DNA from: JAJKJG01 sp036556825
GTDB taxonomy: Bacteria > Pseudomonadota > Alphaproteobacteria > Rhizobiales > Beijerinckiaceae
Length of the DNA stretch: 6,985 bases
Reading direction: 5' to 3'
NCBI GenBank assembly: GCA_036556825.1
Contig: DATBIR010000302.1
Coordinates: 1 to 6,985, forward strand
Part shown: one piece after another, positions 1 to 5,634 of the stretch
Layout: every line of letters starts with the position of its first letter
How positions within the stretch are numbered: the stretch's first letter is position 1
Notes under the pieces: generated by a model
Database searches by the model: none
Seen by the model: the letters and a program-made list of their open reading frames with translations, nothing else
Told to the model about the DNA's origin: nothing
Made by a program: the position numbers and the translations under genes

Positions 1-23
1 GTGCCGTAAACGCCAAGGGCGCG

Positions 24-64
24 GATGACGAGCCCGGGCCTCGCTGCGCTCGCCCGGGATGACG
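24..64. repeat. REP-like palindrome at window start
   Basis: GCCCGGGC (32-39) and GCCCGGG (52-58) can pair across a loop rich in CTCG/GCTCG, and the 7-mer GATGACG occurs on both sides (24-30 and 58-64). The sequence differs from the MAGLVPA-type REPs elsewhere in the window, so it is probably another interspersed palindrome family. It lies in the non-coding stretch before the first gene. No function can be assigned from sequence. Confidence 0.5.
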
Positions 65-131
65 TGGCAAGTCCGGGGCAAGCTCACGGATCCGTGGCAG
101 GCATTCGCCGCAAAATGGTCTAGAATGGCGC

Positions 132-371
132 ATGCCCGATCTGACGCAGGAGCTCGCGCATCTGGCGCAGGCGGACGACCACATTGCGCATGCCGAGAGC
201 TGCGTGACACGGCAAGAGATCCTGGTCGCACGCATGCGCAGCCATGGGCATTCGGGGCAGGCCGAAGAGGCAATGCTCGGCCGCTTCCAGGCGGCGCTCG
301 CCACCTTCAACCGCCACCGCGCCGAGATCGTCGCGGCGATCAACAGGCTCGCCCCTGCGGCGGATGAATGA
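132..371 (+). CDS. Small conserved-type helical protein of unknown function, 79 aa
   Basis: A 79-residue ORF that looks entirely alpha-helical and soluble, with no signal peptide or membrane segment. The pattern (DDHIAHAE near residue 15, a QEILVARM helix, then LGRFQAALATF followed by NRHRAEIVAAI) resembles short uncharacterised Rhizobiales proteins in which a helix with a conserved Gln precedes a His/Gly turn and a second long helix; that resemblance is from memory, not a search. Codon third positions are strongly G/C, as in the clear genes. The ATG at 132 has only a weak upstream purine stretch. Overlapping ORFs in other frames look like shadows. Function unknown. Confidence 0.65.
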   Translation: MPDLTQELAHLAQADDHIAHAESCVTRQEILVARMRSHGHSGQAEEAMLGRFQAALATFNRHRAEIVAAINRLAPAADE

Positions 372-507
372 TCCCGGACAGATGCGCCAGAGGAGCAATC
401 GGATCGATCGCCGCCGCCGGAGCATCGCCTGCCCGGCGGAACGTTCCTCCGCTCACATAGGTTATCCCGAGGCGTCCGAGCTTGGGCGCGTTCGACGGCG
501 AGCCAGC

Positions 508-750
508 ATGCCATTCCGAATCATCGCCCACCAGAATGGAGGCTCGCGGGTGCAGACCCGCGTGCTCGCGGCCAGCGCAGCGGTGCTGGCGATGGCATGG
601 ATCGATCAGGGCTTCCAGGGCGTCAAGATCGAGTTCGAGGGCCGCGCCTATGACCTCATCGCCTTCCGCAAGCGGTTCCTGAGCGCCGGCGACGCGCAAG
701 GCTGGGCATATGTCTCCACGCGTCCGGCGCGTGCACAGGATCGGGGCTGA
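508..750 (+). CDS. Small hypothetical protein, 80 aa
   Basis: The reading frame is open from 244, but only the part from the ATG at 508 has normal protein composition; the upstream part is Arg/Ser-rich out-of-frame translation overlapping the preceding gene. The protein has a short positive N-terminus (MPFRIIAHQNGGSR), a small hydrophobic helix (VLAASAAVLAMAW, about residues 19-31), then a mixed segment with QGVKIEFEGRAYDL and a basic AFRKRF. The pattern suggests a compact alpha/beta domain rather than a membrane protein. A short GGCGAG stretch precedes the start. No family was recognised and no operon partner is evident, since the flanking gaps are 136 and 245 bp. Confidence 0.55.
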   Translation: MPFRIIAHQNGGSRVQTRVLAASAAVLAMAWIDQGFQGVKIEFEGRAYDLIAFRKRFLSAGDAQGWAYVSTRPARAQDRG

Positions 751-914
751 AGCACGCGGGCGCGCCTCGAAATCCGAGCCCTATCCGGCAGAGGAAGGCG
801 GCGCGCGCGGCTGCTTCGGCCTGTCGCGCCATCCCCCGAACGGGCGCGAAGCCGCCGATGATGTCGACGCACCCGGCCACCGCCGTCCACGGGTTCGGCC
901 GTGAAGGTGATGCC

Positions 915-954
915 GGATCAACCCACCCCGCCGCCAAATCGTTGCGGTTGATCC
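915..954. promoter_or_regulatory. 9-bp perfect inverted repeat upstream of a small ORF
   Basis: GGATCAACC (915-923) is matched by GGTTGATCC (946-954), a perfect 9-bp inverted repeat with a 22-bp loop, ending 41 bp before the ATG at 996. It could be an operator or an RNA hairpin in the leader of that gene. No T-run follows it, so it does not look like a terminator. With one copy and no known motif, the role is a guess. Confidence 0.25.
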
Positions 955-995
955 ATGTGAATGCAACAAAAGCGCGGGACCCTGCATCAGGCGGA

Positions 996-1202
996 ATGTC
1001 CGACGACCCCCTTATCGCCCGCGCCGACGCCGCCATCGGCGAAGCCCGTTCGCTGCGCGCGGACCGGCGCGCCATCAGGGACGATGCCGACGCGTCCAGC
1101 GCGACGCTGCACGACACGCTGATCGGCAGCATGGTCACGACCGACAGGAGCATCACCGCCCGACTTTTGCGGCGCGAAGGTCAGGACTGGCAAACAGAGT
1201 GA
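996..1202 (+). CDS. Small charged hypothetical protein, 68 aa
   Basis: The frame is open from 858, but the natural start is probably the ATG at 996 (MSDDPLIARADAAIGEARSL), preceded at short distance by an AGGCGGA Shine-Dalgarno-like stretch; the upstream extension crosses a 9-bp inverted repeat and has non-protein-like composition. The product is highly charged and probably helical (IARADAAIGEARSLRADRRAIRDD then HDTLIGSMVTTDRSITARLL), with no membrane segment or motif that I recognise. A 166-aa ORF on the opposite strand covers part of it and is judged a shadow. Moderate to low confidence that this is expressed. Confidence 0.45.
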   Translation: MSDDPLIARADAAIGEARSLRADRRAIRDDADASSATLHDTLIGSMVTTDRSITARLLRREGQDWQTE

Positions 1203-1232
1203 TGTGCGATCCGCGGCCGCGAAGGCATTCCT

Positions 1233-1475
1233 TCAGATGTCCAGGATCGTCTCGACCGTCAGGGCGAGCCTGGCCCTGAGGACCGGGCGCCCCGCCTCGT
1301 TCCTGACCTCGATCACGAAGTCACGCCGGGTTCCGTCCGGCAGGGCGTCCCTGGCGATCGTCGGCAGCGCCCTGACGGCTTCCTGCAGGGCGGCATGGGC
1401 GTCGTCCAGCTCCAGGCCGACCTGGTCGGGCGTGAATTTCTCGCCGTCGTGGACGTCGAAGTAAAAGCGCGGCAA
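1233..1475 (-). CDS. DUF6894-type protein, 80 aa, TTG start
   Basis: The protein begins PRFYFDVHDGE and continues with D-x-x-G-x-E-L-x-D, a helix ending EAVRALPTIARDALPDG, a strand of the form RRDFVIEVRNEAGRPV and a final strand LALTVET. This is the pattern of the small DUF6894 proteins, abundant in Rhizobiales and of unknown function. Length (80 aa) is normal and the fold appears complete. The start codon is TTG (1473-1475): reading upstream in frame, no ATG or GTG occurs before a stop. GGCGG lies about 10 bases upstream as a possible ribosome-binding site. Heptad array A begins 49 bp upstream of the start, inside its likely promoter region. It is convergent with the small ORF ending at 1202. 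Confidence 0.85.
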   Translation of the reverse strand: MPRFYFDVHDGEKFTPDQVGLELDDAHAALQEAVRALPTIARDALPDGTRRDFVIEVRNEAGRPVLRARLALTVETILDI

Positions 1476-1523
1476 CGGCGCCGTTACCGCCGACGAGTGC
1501 GGCGGTCAATCACATGAGTGAAG

Positions 1524-1551
1524 TGATCAGTGACCGGTGATCGGTGATCAG
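1524..1551 (+). repeat. Heptad array A, four TGAYCRG units
   Basis: Four consecutive 7-bp units: TGATCAG, TGACCGG, TGATCGG, TGATCAG. The family has a near-palindromic core TGATCA plus one spacer base. This array lies between the DUF6894 start and the GIY-YIG/REP element, 42 bp before the left REP at 1594. Same orientation as arrays B and C. Confidence 0.85.
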
Positions 1552-1593
1552 ATGGCGTGGGGCATGGCCGCGCCTGGTCGCCACATCGCGCGT

Positions 1594-1630
1594 CGTCATG
1601 GCCGGGCTTGTCCCGGCCACCCACGTCTTT
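1594..1630 (+). repeat. REP palindrome, left end of the GIY-YIG element
   Basis: A 37-bp copy of the REP whose core hairpin is ATGGCCGGG-CTTGT-CCCGGCCAC (stem arms 1598-1606 and 1612-1620). Translated it gives the MAGLVPAT-like peptide often seen as spurious ORF starts in alphaproteobacteria. It matches the REP at 1944-1980 in inverted orientation at 34 of 37 positions. Confidence 0.85.
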
Positions 1631-1640
1631 GTCGCAGGCC

Positions 1641-1673
1641 CTACCAATTCAGCGTCTCGTAAAGGTCATTTCA
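1641..1673 (-). pseudogene. Detached C-terminal tail of the GIY-YIG gene (Trp to stop)
   Basis: On the minus strand the gene reads N-P-E-TGA (stop at 1673-1671), then in the same frame N-D-L-Y-E-T-L-N-W followed by TAG at 1643-1641. Members of this family characteristically end NPEW-x-DLYE-x-LN, so the TGA sits exactly where a TGG Trp codon is expected and one G-to-A change explains it. Ten residues including the Trp are lost. All catalytic motifs lie upstream, so the shortened protein may still fold, but the gene may be starting to decay. Confidence 0.7.
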
Positions 1674-1931
1674 TTCGGGGTTCATGCCGTGAATCAGCCG
1701 GACCTTCCAGGCGCGCGGCCAATGCTTCATGTTGTGTTCGCGCTGGATCGCCTCGCGGATGTCCTCGAAGCGCTCGTAATAGACGAGGCGCTTGAGGCCG
1801 TATTGCTTCGTGAAGCCCTTGTACAACCCTTCGCGATGTTCCCAGAGGCGACGCGACAGATCTGCGGTCACGCCGGTGTAGAGCGTGCCATTGCGGCGGT
1901 TGCTCATGATGTAAACCCAGCCGCCCTTCAT
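1671..1931 (-). CDS. GIY-YIG family nuclease, C-terminally shortened, 86 aa
   Basis: Small single-domain GIY-YIG protein of the YhbQ/UPF0213-like type, predicted to bind and nick DNA. Seen from the ATG at 1931: GWVYIMSN (GIY strand), GTLYTGVT (YIG strand), DLSRRLWEH with the conserved Arg, GFTKQYGLKRLVYYE, then AIQREHNMKHWPRAWKVRLI, where the Glu of QRE is the expected metal-binding residue. The active site appears intact. The family usually ends NPEW-x-DLYE; here NPE is followed by TGA and the downstream bases continue that ending in frame, so a Trp codon seems to have become a stop. The frame also extends upstream to 1976, but those residues (MAGLVPASHAF) are REP-encoded; no good ribosome-binding site precedes either ATG. 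Confidence 0.85.
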   Translation of the reverse strand: MKGGWVYIMSNRRNGTLYTGVTADLSRRLWEHREGLYKGFTKQYGLKRLVYYERFEDIREAIQREHNMKHWPRAWKVRLIHGMNPE

Positions 1932-1943
1932 TGGAGAAGTGGT

Positions 1944-1980
1944 AAAGGCGTGGCTGGCCGGGACAAGCCCCGCCATGACG
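1944..1980 (-). repeat. REP palindrome, right end of the GIY-YIG element
   Basis: Inverted partner of the REP at 1594-1630, differing at three of 37 positions. Core arms GGCCGGG and CCCCGCC flank ACAAG, slightly less perfect than the left copy. It overlaps the upstream in-frame extension of the GIY-YIG reading frame. Confidence 0.85.
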
Positions 1981-2048
1981 AGCGTGCGAGGGCCGTCCTC
2001 GGGAACACCAGGTCGCCGGGGGAACGACGCCGCCTCGCACCCCTCCCC

Positions 2049-2522
2049 TCACTCGGCAAACGGCGCAGGTCCGGCGAGGACCGGCGGGAGGAGGTCCGCT
2101 TCGGGCAGGACGGGACGGAAGCGCGAGGCGCCGTCGCGCGGGCGGCCGCGCGGGCGCACGACCTCGCGCTCGAAGGCGATGAAGCGGGCGACGGCGCCGT
2201 CGTCGCCGACGAGCGGGCGCGCGTCGATCTCGCAGAAATAGCGCTCGCCGCCCTTGCGGTAATTGACGAGGACGCCGTGGAAGCGGGCGCCGGCGCGGAT
2301 GGCGCGCGAGAAGGCGCGCAGCGCCAGGGCCTGCGTCGCCGCGCCCTGGAGGCGGCGCGGGCTCGTGCCGATGAGCTCGCCGGCGGCGTAGCCGGTGATC
2401 CGGCAGAAGGCCGGGTTGACGTAGCGGATGAGCGGGCCGGGCGCGTCGAGCGCCGCGCCGGTCAGGACGACGCCGACCGGCAGAGGCTCAGAGAAGACGG
2501 TGACGAGCTCGTCCAGGGTCAT
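2049..2522 (-). CDS. Short PAS-domain protein, LOV-like but without the photoactive Cys, 157 aa
   Basis: Single PAS domain, about residues 15-122, with a Pro/Arg-rich C-terminal tail (123-157) and no output domain or membrane segment. Landmarks: IRYVNPAFCRITGY (32-45), ELIGTSPRRLQG (49-60), VNYRKGGERYF (86-96), then the ARFIAFEREV strand (112-121). This closely follows the LOV/PAS_9 pattern, but the LOV signature GRNCRFLQ is GTSPRRLQ here, with Pro55 replacing the flavin-adduct cysteine, so blue-light LOV photochemistry is not expected. Ligand unknown. It diverges from the double-PAS chemotaxis receptor across a shared 310-bp region, which suggests but does not prove a joint sensory role. The ATG at 2522 lacks a clear Shine-Dalgarno sequence. 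Confidence 0.85.
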   Translation of the reverse strand: MTLDELVTVFSEPLPVGVVLTGAALDAPGPLIRYVNPAFCRITGYAAGELIGTSPRRLQGAATQALALRAFSRAIRAGARFHGVLVNYRKGGERYFCEIDARPLVGDDGAVARFIAFEREVVRPRGRPRDGASRFRPVLPEADLLPPVLAGPAPFAE

Positions 2523-2702
2523 GGCGGCGTGGCGCGGCAGGACCGGTCGGGACCGGCCCGTTCCGCGCGTTCTCTCCGGGTGGCAATGATCTCGATCAAC
2601 GGGGCGGGCCGACGTCGGGCGCCGGCCGGCTTTCGCCGATTACAGGCGCAGACGCAACCGCAAATTTACGTTTCCTTAAAACCGCAATCGCCGCCGCGGA
2701 GC

Positions 2703-2727
2703 GTTGCGCAACAGCCGTTTGCGCAAC
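2703..2727. promoter_or_regulatory. Paired TTGCGCAA palindromes, possible operator
   Basis: GTTGCGCAAC (2703-2712) is a perfect 10-bp palindrome, and TTTGCGCAAC (2718-2727) repeats its 8-bp core TTGCGCAA. The two cores are 15 bp apart. Tandem identical palindromes in a divergent promoter region fit cooperative binding of a dimeric regulator, but I cannot name the protein. Confidence 0.4.
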
Positions 2728-2763
2728 CCGTGGGACGCAATCGTTAAAACATTCCGCACCTAA

Positions 2764-2779
2764 TTAACGGGCCGCTAAC
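2764..2779 (+). promoter_or_regulatory. CtrA-like box upstream of the MCP gene
   Basis: TTAA (2764-2767), seven bases, then CTAAC (2775-2779), one mismatch from the alphaproteobacterial CtrA consensus TTAA-N7-TTAAC. It lies 53 bp before the MCP start codon. CtrA commonly controls motility and chemotaxis genes in this class, so the location is sensible. The motif is short and a chance match in an AT-rich patch cannot be excluded. Confidence 0.4.
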
Positions 2780-2832
2780 CGGGGCTGTGGCAACACAGCG
2801 CAGGACGGATCGCCATTCTGCCGGAGAATAAA

Positions 2833-4326
2833 ATGCTTCCCTTCACAGGCGCGGCGCGGGCCACGCGCGCGGCGAAAGCGACGCTCGCGGCGCTCGACAA
2901 GTCGCAGGCGACGATCGAGTTCAAGCCCGACGGCACGATCCTGACCGCCAACGGCAATTTCCTCGCGGCGATGGGCTACGCCCTCGCGGAGATCAGGGGC
3001 AGGCACCACAGCCTGTTCGTCGACGCGGCGACGCGCGACAGCGCCGACTACCGCGCCTTCTGGGCGTCGCTGGCGCGCGGCGAATACCACGCCGCCGAGT
3101 TCAGGCGCGTCGGCAAGGGCGGGCGCGAGGTGTGGATCCAGGCGACCTACAACCCGGTGCGGAACCGCGCGGGCAAGGTGTTCAAGGTGGTGAAATTCGC
3201 CACCGACATCACTGCCATCAAGCTGCGCAACGCCGATTTCGAGGGGCAGATCAGGGCCATCTCGCGCTCGCAGGCGGTCATCACCTTCGAGCTCGACGGG
3301 ACGATCATCGACGCCAACGACAATTTCCTCAGCGCGACCGGCTACGGCCTCGACGAGATCAAGGGGAAGCACCACGGCCTGTTCGTCGACGCGGCGACGC
3401 GCGAGAGCGCCGACTACCGCGCCTTCTGGGCCTCGCTGGCGCGCGGCGAATTCCAGAGCGGCGAATACAAGCGCGTCGGCAAGGGCGGCCGCGAGGTGTG
3501 GATCCAGGCGACCTACAACCCGATCCTCGACATGAACGGACAGCCCTTCAAGGTGGTCAAGTTCGCGACCGACATCACCGCCACGGTGCAGAAGCGCATG
3601 CGCCGCGCCGCCGCGCAAAAGGCCATCGACGCCGACCTCTCCGAGATCAAGGAGGCGGTGTCGCAGACCTCGCGCCAGGCGGCCGAGGGCGCCGAGACGT
3701 CGACGGCCGTGTCGGCGAACGTGCAGTCGGTGGCGGCCGGCGCGGAAGAGCTGGCGACGTCGGTGCGCGAGATCAGCGAGCAGATGACGCAGGCGCGCAC
3801 CATTTCCGTCGAAGCCGTGCAGCAGGCGAGCGAAACCAGCGCGGTCGTCGCCAGCCTCGAGACCGTGGCGCAGAAGATCGGCGACGTGGTCGGCCTGATC
3901 GAGCGCATCGCCGCGCAGACCAACCTCCTGGCGCTCAACGCCACCATCGAGGCGGCGCGCGCCGGCGAGGCGGGGCGCGGCTTCGCCGTGGTGGCGGCGG
4001 AGGTGAAAAGCCTCGCCACGCAGACCGCCAAGGCGACCGAGGAGATCGGCGCCCAGATCGCCGAGACGCAGGCGACCACGGAGAAGGCGGTGAGCGCCAT
4101 CGAGACGATCGGCACGACCATCGCCAGGCTCAGCCAGATCTCGACCGCGGTCGCCGCCGCCGTCGAGGAGCAGAGCGCCGTGACCCAGGAAATGTCCAAC
4201 AACATGCAGAGCGCCGCCGCCGGCGTCTCCTCGATCAGCCGCAGCGTCGGCGAGATCGCCACCTCGACGCGCCTGATCGACGAGGCCACCACCAAGGTGC
4301 GCGAGGCGTCCAGGTCGCTGGCGTGA
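2833..4326 (+). CDS. Cytoplasmic methyl-accepting chemotaxis protein, PAS-PAS-MCP, 497 aa
   Basis: Chemotaxis receptor expected to work with CheA/CheW. Order: short basic N-terminus, PAS1 (about 20-128), PAS2 (about 142-250), MCP signalling domain (about 251-497). The hairpin tip is clear: IERIAAQTNLLALN starts at residue 356, followed by the EAARAGEAGRGFAVVAAEVK segment. There is no transmembrane helix, signal peptide or HAMP, so it should sense an internal signal such as redox state or a bound cofactor, as in Aer-like and McpY-like receptors. The PAS domains are 72% identical (78/109, ungapped), pointing to internal duplication; both carry G-x-HH-x-LFVDAATR and GKGGREVWIQATYNP. No C-terminal NWETF-type pentapeptide. 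The start has a good GGAG ribosome-binding site. The TGA stop is the first triplet of heptad array B. The last 130 bases recur inverted at the window end. Confidence 0.95.
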   Translation: MLPFTGAARATRAAKATLAALDKSQATIEFKPDGTILTANGNFLAAMGYALAEIRGRHHSLFVDAATRDSADYRAFWASLARGEYHAAEFRRVGKGGREVWIQATYNPVRNRAGKVFKVVKFATDITAIKLRNADFEGQIRAISRSQAVITFELDGTIIDANDNFLSATGYGLDEIKGKHHGLFVDAATRESADYRAFWASLARGEFQSGEYKRVGKGGREVWIQATYNPILDMNGQPFKVVKFATDITATVQKRMRRAAAQKAIDADLSEIKEAVSQTSRQAAEGAETSTAVSANVQSVAAGAEELATSVREISEQMTQARTISVEAVQQASETSAVVASLETVAQKIGDVVGLIERIAAQTNLLALNATIEAARAGEAGRGFAVVAAEVKSLATQTAKATEEIGAQIAETQATTEKAVSAIETIGTTIARLSQISTAVAAAVEEQSAVTQEMSNNMQSAAAGVSSISRSVGEIATSTRLIDEATTKVREASRSLA

Positions 4327-4358
4327 CCAGTGACCGGTGATCAGTGATCGGTGATCGG
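4324..4358 (+). repeat. Heptad array B, five TGAYCRG units
   Basis: Units TGACCAG, TGACCGG, TGATCAG, TGATCGG, TGATCGG. The first triplet (4324-4326) is the stop codon of the MCP gene. It is followed 58 bp later by 87-bp element I. The matching copy downstream of the second MCP gene (array E) starts with the same TGACCAG unit but then has a different unit order and number. Confidence 0.9.
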
Positions 4359-4416
4359 AGGGGCAGCGGCCGGTACCTCCTCGCATTTCAGCAGTCGTTG
4401 CTCGCGCCCCGTTCAT

Positions 4417-4503
4417 TGTCATCACCGGGCTCGTCCCGGTGATCTCGAAACGAAAGGCGCCGCCTTTCCGATCGGGATGGCCGGCACAAGGCCGGCCATG
4501 ACA
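4417..4503 (+). repeat. 87-bp REPIN-like element, copy I
   Basis: Bounded by TGTCAT and ATGACA, perfect 6-bp terminal inverted repeats. Three hairpins in a row: ATCACCGGG/CCCGGTGAT (4421-4429, 4435-4443), GAAAGGC/GCCTTTC (4452-4458, 4462-4468), ATGGCCGGC/GCCGGCCAT (4477-4485, 4491-4499). The outer two are REP palindromes in inverted orientation. It lies between the MCP and LysR genes and may act as a transcriptional attenuator or terminator. No target-site duplication is seen. Confidence 0.85.
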
Positions 4504-4589
4504 GTTGGTGCTTGTGCCGAGCCCGCCATCGGCGATGGCGATGGGACGCATCAGTTTTATTCGCTTTGCGGGGCTCCTCCCCGGCCCTA

Positions 4590-4599
4590 CCCTTAAGGG
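4590..4599. promoter_or_regulatory. CCCTTAAGGG palindrome upstream of the LysR gene
   Basis: A perfect 10-bp palindrome ending 33 bp before the LysR start codon. LysR-type regulators often bind near their own promoter, so an autoregulatory site is possible, but this is not the classic T-N11-A arrangement and no second site was identified. Confidence 0.25.
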
Positions 4600-4632
4600 C
4601 GAAGCCGTAGCGTCCGGCGCGGGACGAGGCGA

Positions 4633-5520
4633 ATGGATTCGGACGACCTGAAGGTTTTCGAGGCGGTGGCGCGGCTCGGCCGCATGAGCCTGGCCGCGGA
4701 CGAACTGCATACGGTGCAGTCGAATGTCAGCACGCGCATCCGCCTCCTCGAAGCGCAGCTCGGCACGGCGCTGTTCGCGCGCCACAGCCGCGGCGTCACG
4801 CTGACCGAGGCCGGCGCCCGTCTCCTGCCGTATGCGGCGCAGGTCGTGCGGCTGGTCGACGAGGCGCGGCGCGCGGCGCGCGACGACGGCCGGCCGGGCG
4901 GGCCGCTGACGATCGGCACGCTCGAGACGACGATGGCGACGCGCCTGGCGCCGATCCTCGCCGCCTATGCCGCCGCGCATCCCGGCGTCGACCTGACGCT
5001 GCGCACCGGCAGCACGGGCGAGCTGGTCGAAGCGGTGCTCGAGCGCCGGCTCGACGGCGCCTACGTGACCGGTCCCGTCGCGCACCGCGACCTCGCGCAC
5101 GAGCGCGTGCTCGAGGAGGAGCTGGTCGTGGTCACGGCGGCGTCGGTGCGCTCGCTCGAGGCGCTGCTCGGCCACGGCGACGTCAGGATCGTCGTCATGC
5201 GCGCCGGATGCTCGTACCGCAAGATCCTCGAGGCGATCCTGGCCCGGCGCGGCGTCGTCGGCCTGCGCCATCTCGAGTTCGGGACGTGGGAGTCGATCCT
5301 CGGCTCCGTGGCGGCGGGGCTCGGCGTCACGCTGCTGCCGGCGAGCATGATCGGCCCGGCCTGGCGCGACGGCCGCCTCGCCGTGCATCACCTGCCGGGC
5401 CGCGAAGGCCGCGTCGAGACGATCTTCATCCGCCGCCGCGACGCGCACCTGTCGAGCGCGCTCGCCGCCTTCCTCGACATGGCGCGGCCGAAGATCGTGC
5501 CGATGCAGGCGGCGGAGTGA
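4633..5520 (+). CDS. LysR-type transcriptional regulator, 295 aa
   Basis: Full-length LysR family member. The N-terminal winged helix-turn-helix (about 1-60) reads LKVFEAVARLGRMSLAADEL, then NVSTRIRLLEAQLGTALFARH and GVTLTEAG. The effector domain (about 90-290) includes GTLETTMATRLAPILAAYA and a ligand-pocket region with RAGCSYRK (Cys193), a segment seen in PtrR/YofA-like regulators. Target and inducer cannot be told from sequence: the usual divergent target gene is absent, since the upstream neighbour is the MCP gene on the same strand and the gap holds heptad array B and 87-bp element I. The start is supported by GGGACGAGG just upstream. No canonical terminator follows; REP elements lie about 70-200 bp downstream. 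The gene lies inside the segment bounded by inverted MCP 3' ends. Confidence 0.92.
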   Translation: MDSDDLKVFEAVARLGRMSLAADELHTVQSNVSTRIRLLEAQLGTALFARHSRGVTLTEAGARLLPYAAQVVRLVDEARRAARDDGRPGGPLTIGTLETTMATRLAPILAAYAAAHPGVDLTLRTGSTGELVEAVLERRLDGAYVTGPVAHRDLAHERVLEEELVVVTAASVRSLEALLGHGDVRIVVMRAGCSYRKILEAILARRGVVGLRHLEFGTWESILGSVAAGLGVTLLPASMIGPAWRDGRLAVHHLPGREGRVETIFIRRRDAHLSSALAAFLDMARPKIVPMQAAE

Positions 5521-5590
5521 AGCGCAAGATCGATTCAGATCGAAGCGATCACGCCCGTTCTATGGGCCGTAAGACCGGCGACTCCCGACC

Positions 5591-5618
5591 TTGTCATTGC
5601 CGGGCTTGACCCGCCATC
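5591..5618 (+). repeat. Degenerate single REP
   Basis: TTGTCATTGCCGGGCTTGAC followed by CCGCCATC resembles the left REP of the 87-bp elements, but its right arm no longer pairs fully with the left. It lies just before element II, so two REP-type units occur in tandem downstream of the LysR gene. Confidence 0.55.
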
Positions 5619-5634
5619 GATTCCGCCCTGTCCT

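Larger units (their letters stand above)
1594..1980 (-). mobile_element. Candidate REP-GIY-YIG-REP element, 387 bp
   Basis: The minus-strand GIY-YIG gene is enclosed by 37-bp inverted REP copies (1594-1630 and 1944-1980; 34/37 identical by eye). The 87-bp elements elsewhere in this window are built the same way, from two inverted REPs around a short spacer, so this unit reads as the same architecture with a nuclease gene as the spacer. No target-site duplication is visible at the outer ends. Calling it mobile is inference: known REP systems in gammaproteobacteria use RAYT tyrosine transposases, and a GIY-YIG enzyme in that role is not something I can cite as established. Confidence 0.5.
2523..2832. 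promoter_or_regulatory. Divergent intergenic region between PAS and MCP genes
   Basis: A 310-bp non-coding region with the promoters of both divergent genes. Its right half is distinctly AT-richer than the surroundings, with A/T runs around 2664-2680 and 2742-2768. It holds two TTGCGCAA palindromes and a CtrA-like box, annotated separately. TTGCGC at 2719 and TTAAAA at 2744 could serve as -35/-10 elements for the MCP gene, but the 19-bp spacing is not ideal. The MCP ribosome-binding site GGAG is at 2823-2826. Confidence 0.6.

Noticed and set aside
656..1156. Minus-strand 166-aa ORF
   Set aside because: Ser/Ala/Arg-rich with no recognisable pattern; it spans an intergenic gap and overlaps two plus-strand small ORFs. 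Judged a shadow, though those small ORFs are themselves only moderately supported.
1524..1551. Heptad arrays considered as CRISPR or as a replication-origin GATC cluster
   Set aside because: Units are 7 bp, contiguous and without spacers, so not CRISPR. GATC density alone is weak, and no DnaA boxes or origin-linked genes are seen.
1671..1673. TGA in the GIY-YIG gene read as selenocysteine or programmed readthrough
   Set aside because: The family has Trp here and no selenocysteine insertion structure is evident; simple nonsense mutation is the plainer reading.
2343..2370. PAS protein as a blue-light LOV sensor
   Set aside because: The flavin-adduct cysteine position is Pro55 (SPRR in place of NCRF).
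1557..2747. Plus-strand ORF of 396 codons antisense to the GIY-YIG and PAS genes
   Set aside because: It runs through REP elements and opposite two genes with clear domains; composition is low-complexity Arg/Ala/Glu.
2764..5448. Minus-strand ORF of 894 codons antisense to the MCP and LysR genes
   Set aside because: Arg/Ala/His-rich translation with no domain, crossing two intergenic gaps and a REP element. It is an open-frame artefact of GC-rich third positions in the plus-strand genes.
5521..5553. Clustered GATC/GATCGA motifs just after the LysR stop
   Set aside because: Irregular spacing and no symmetry good enough to call an operator or hairpin; not part of the heptad family.
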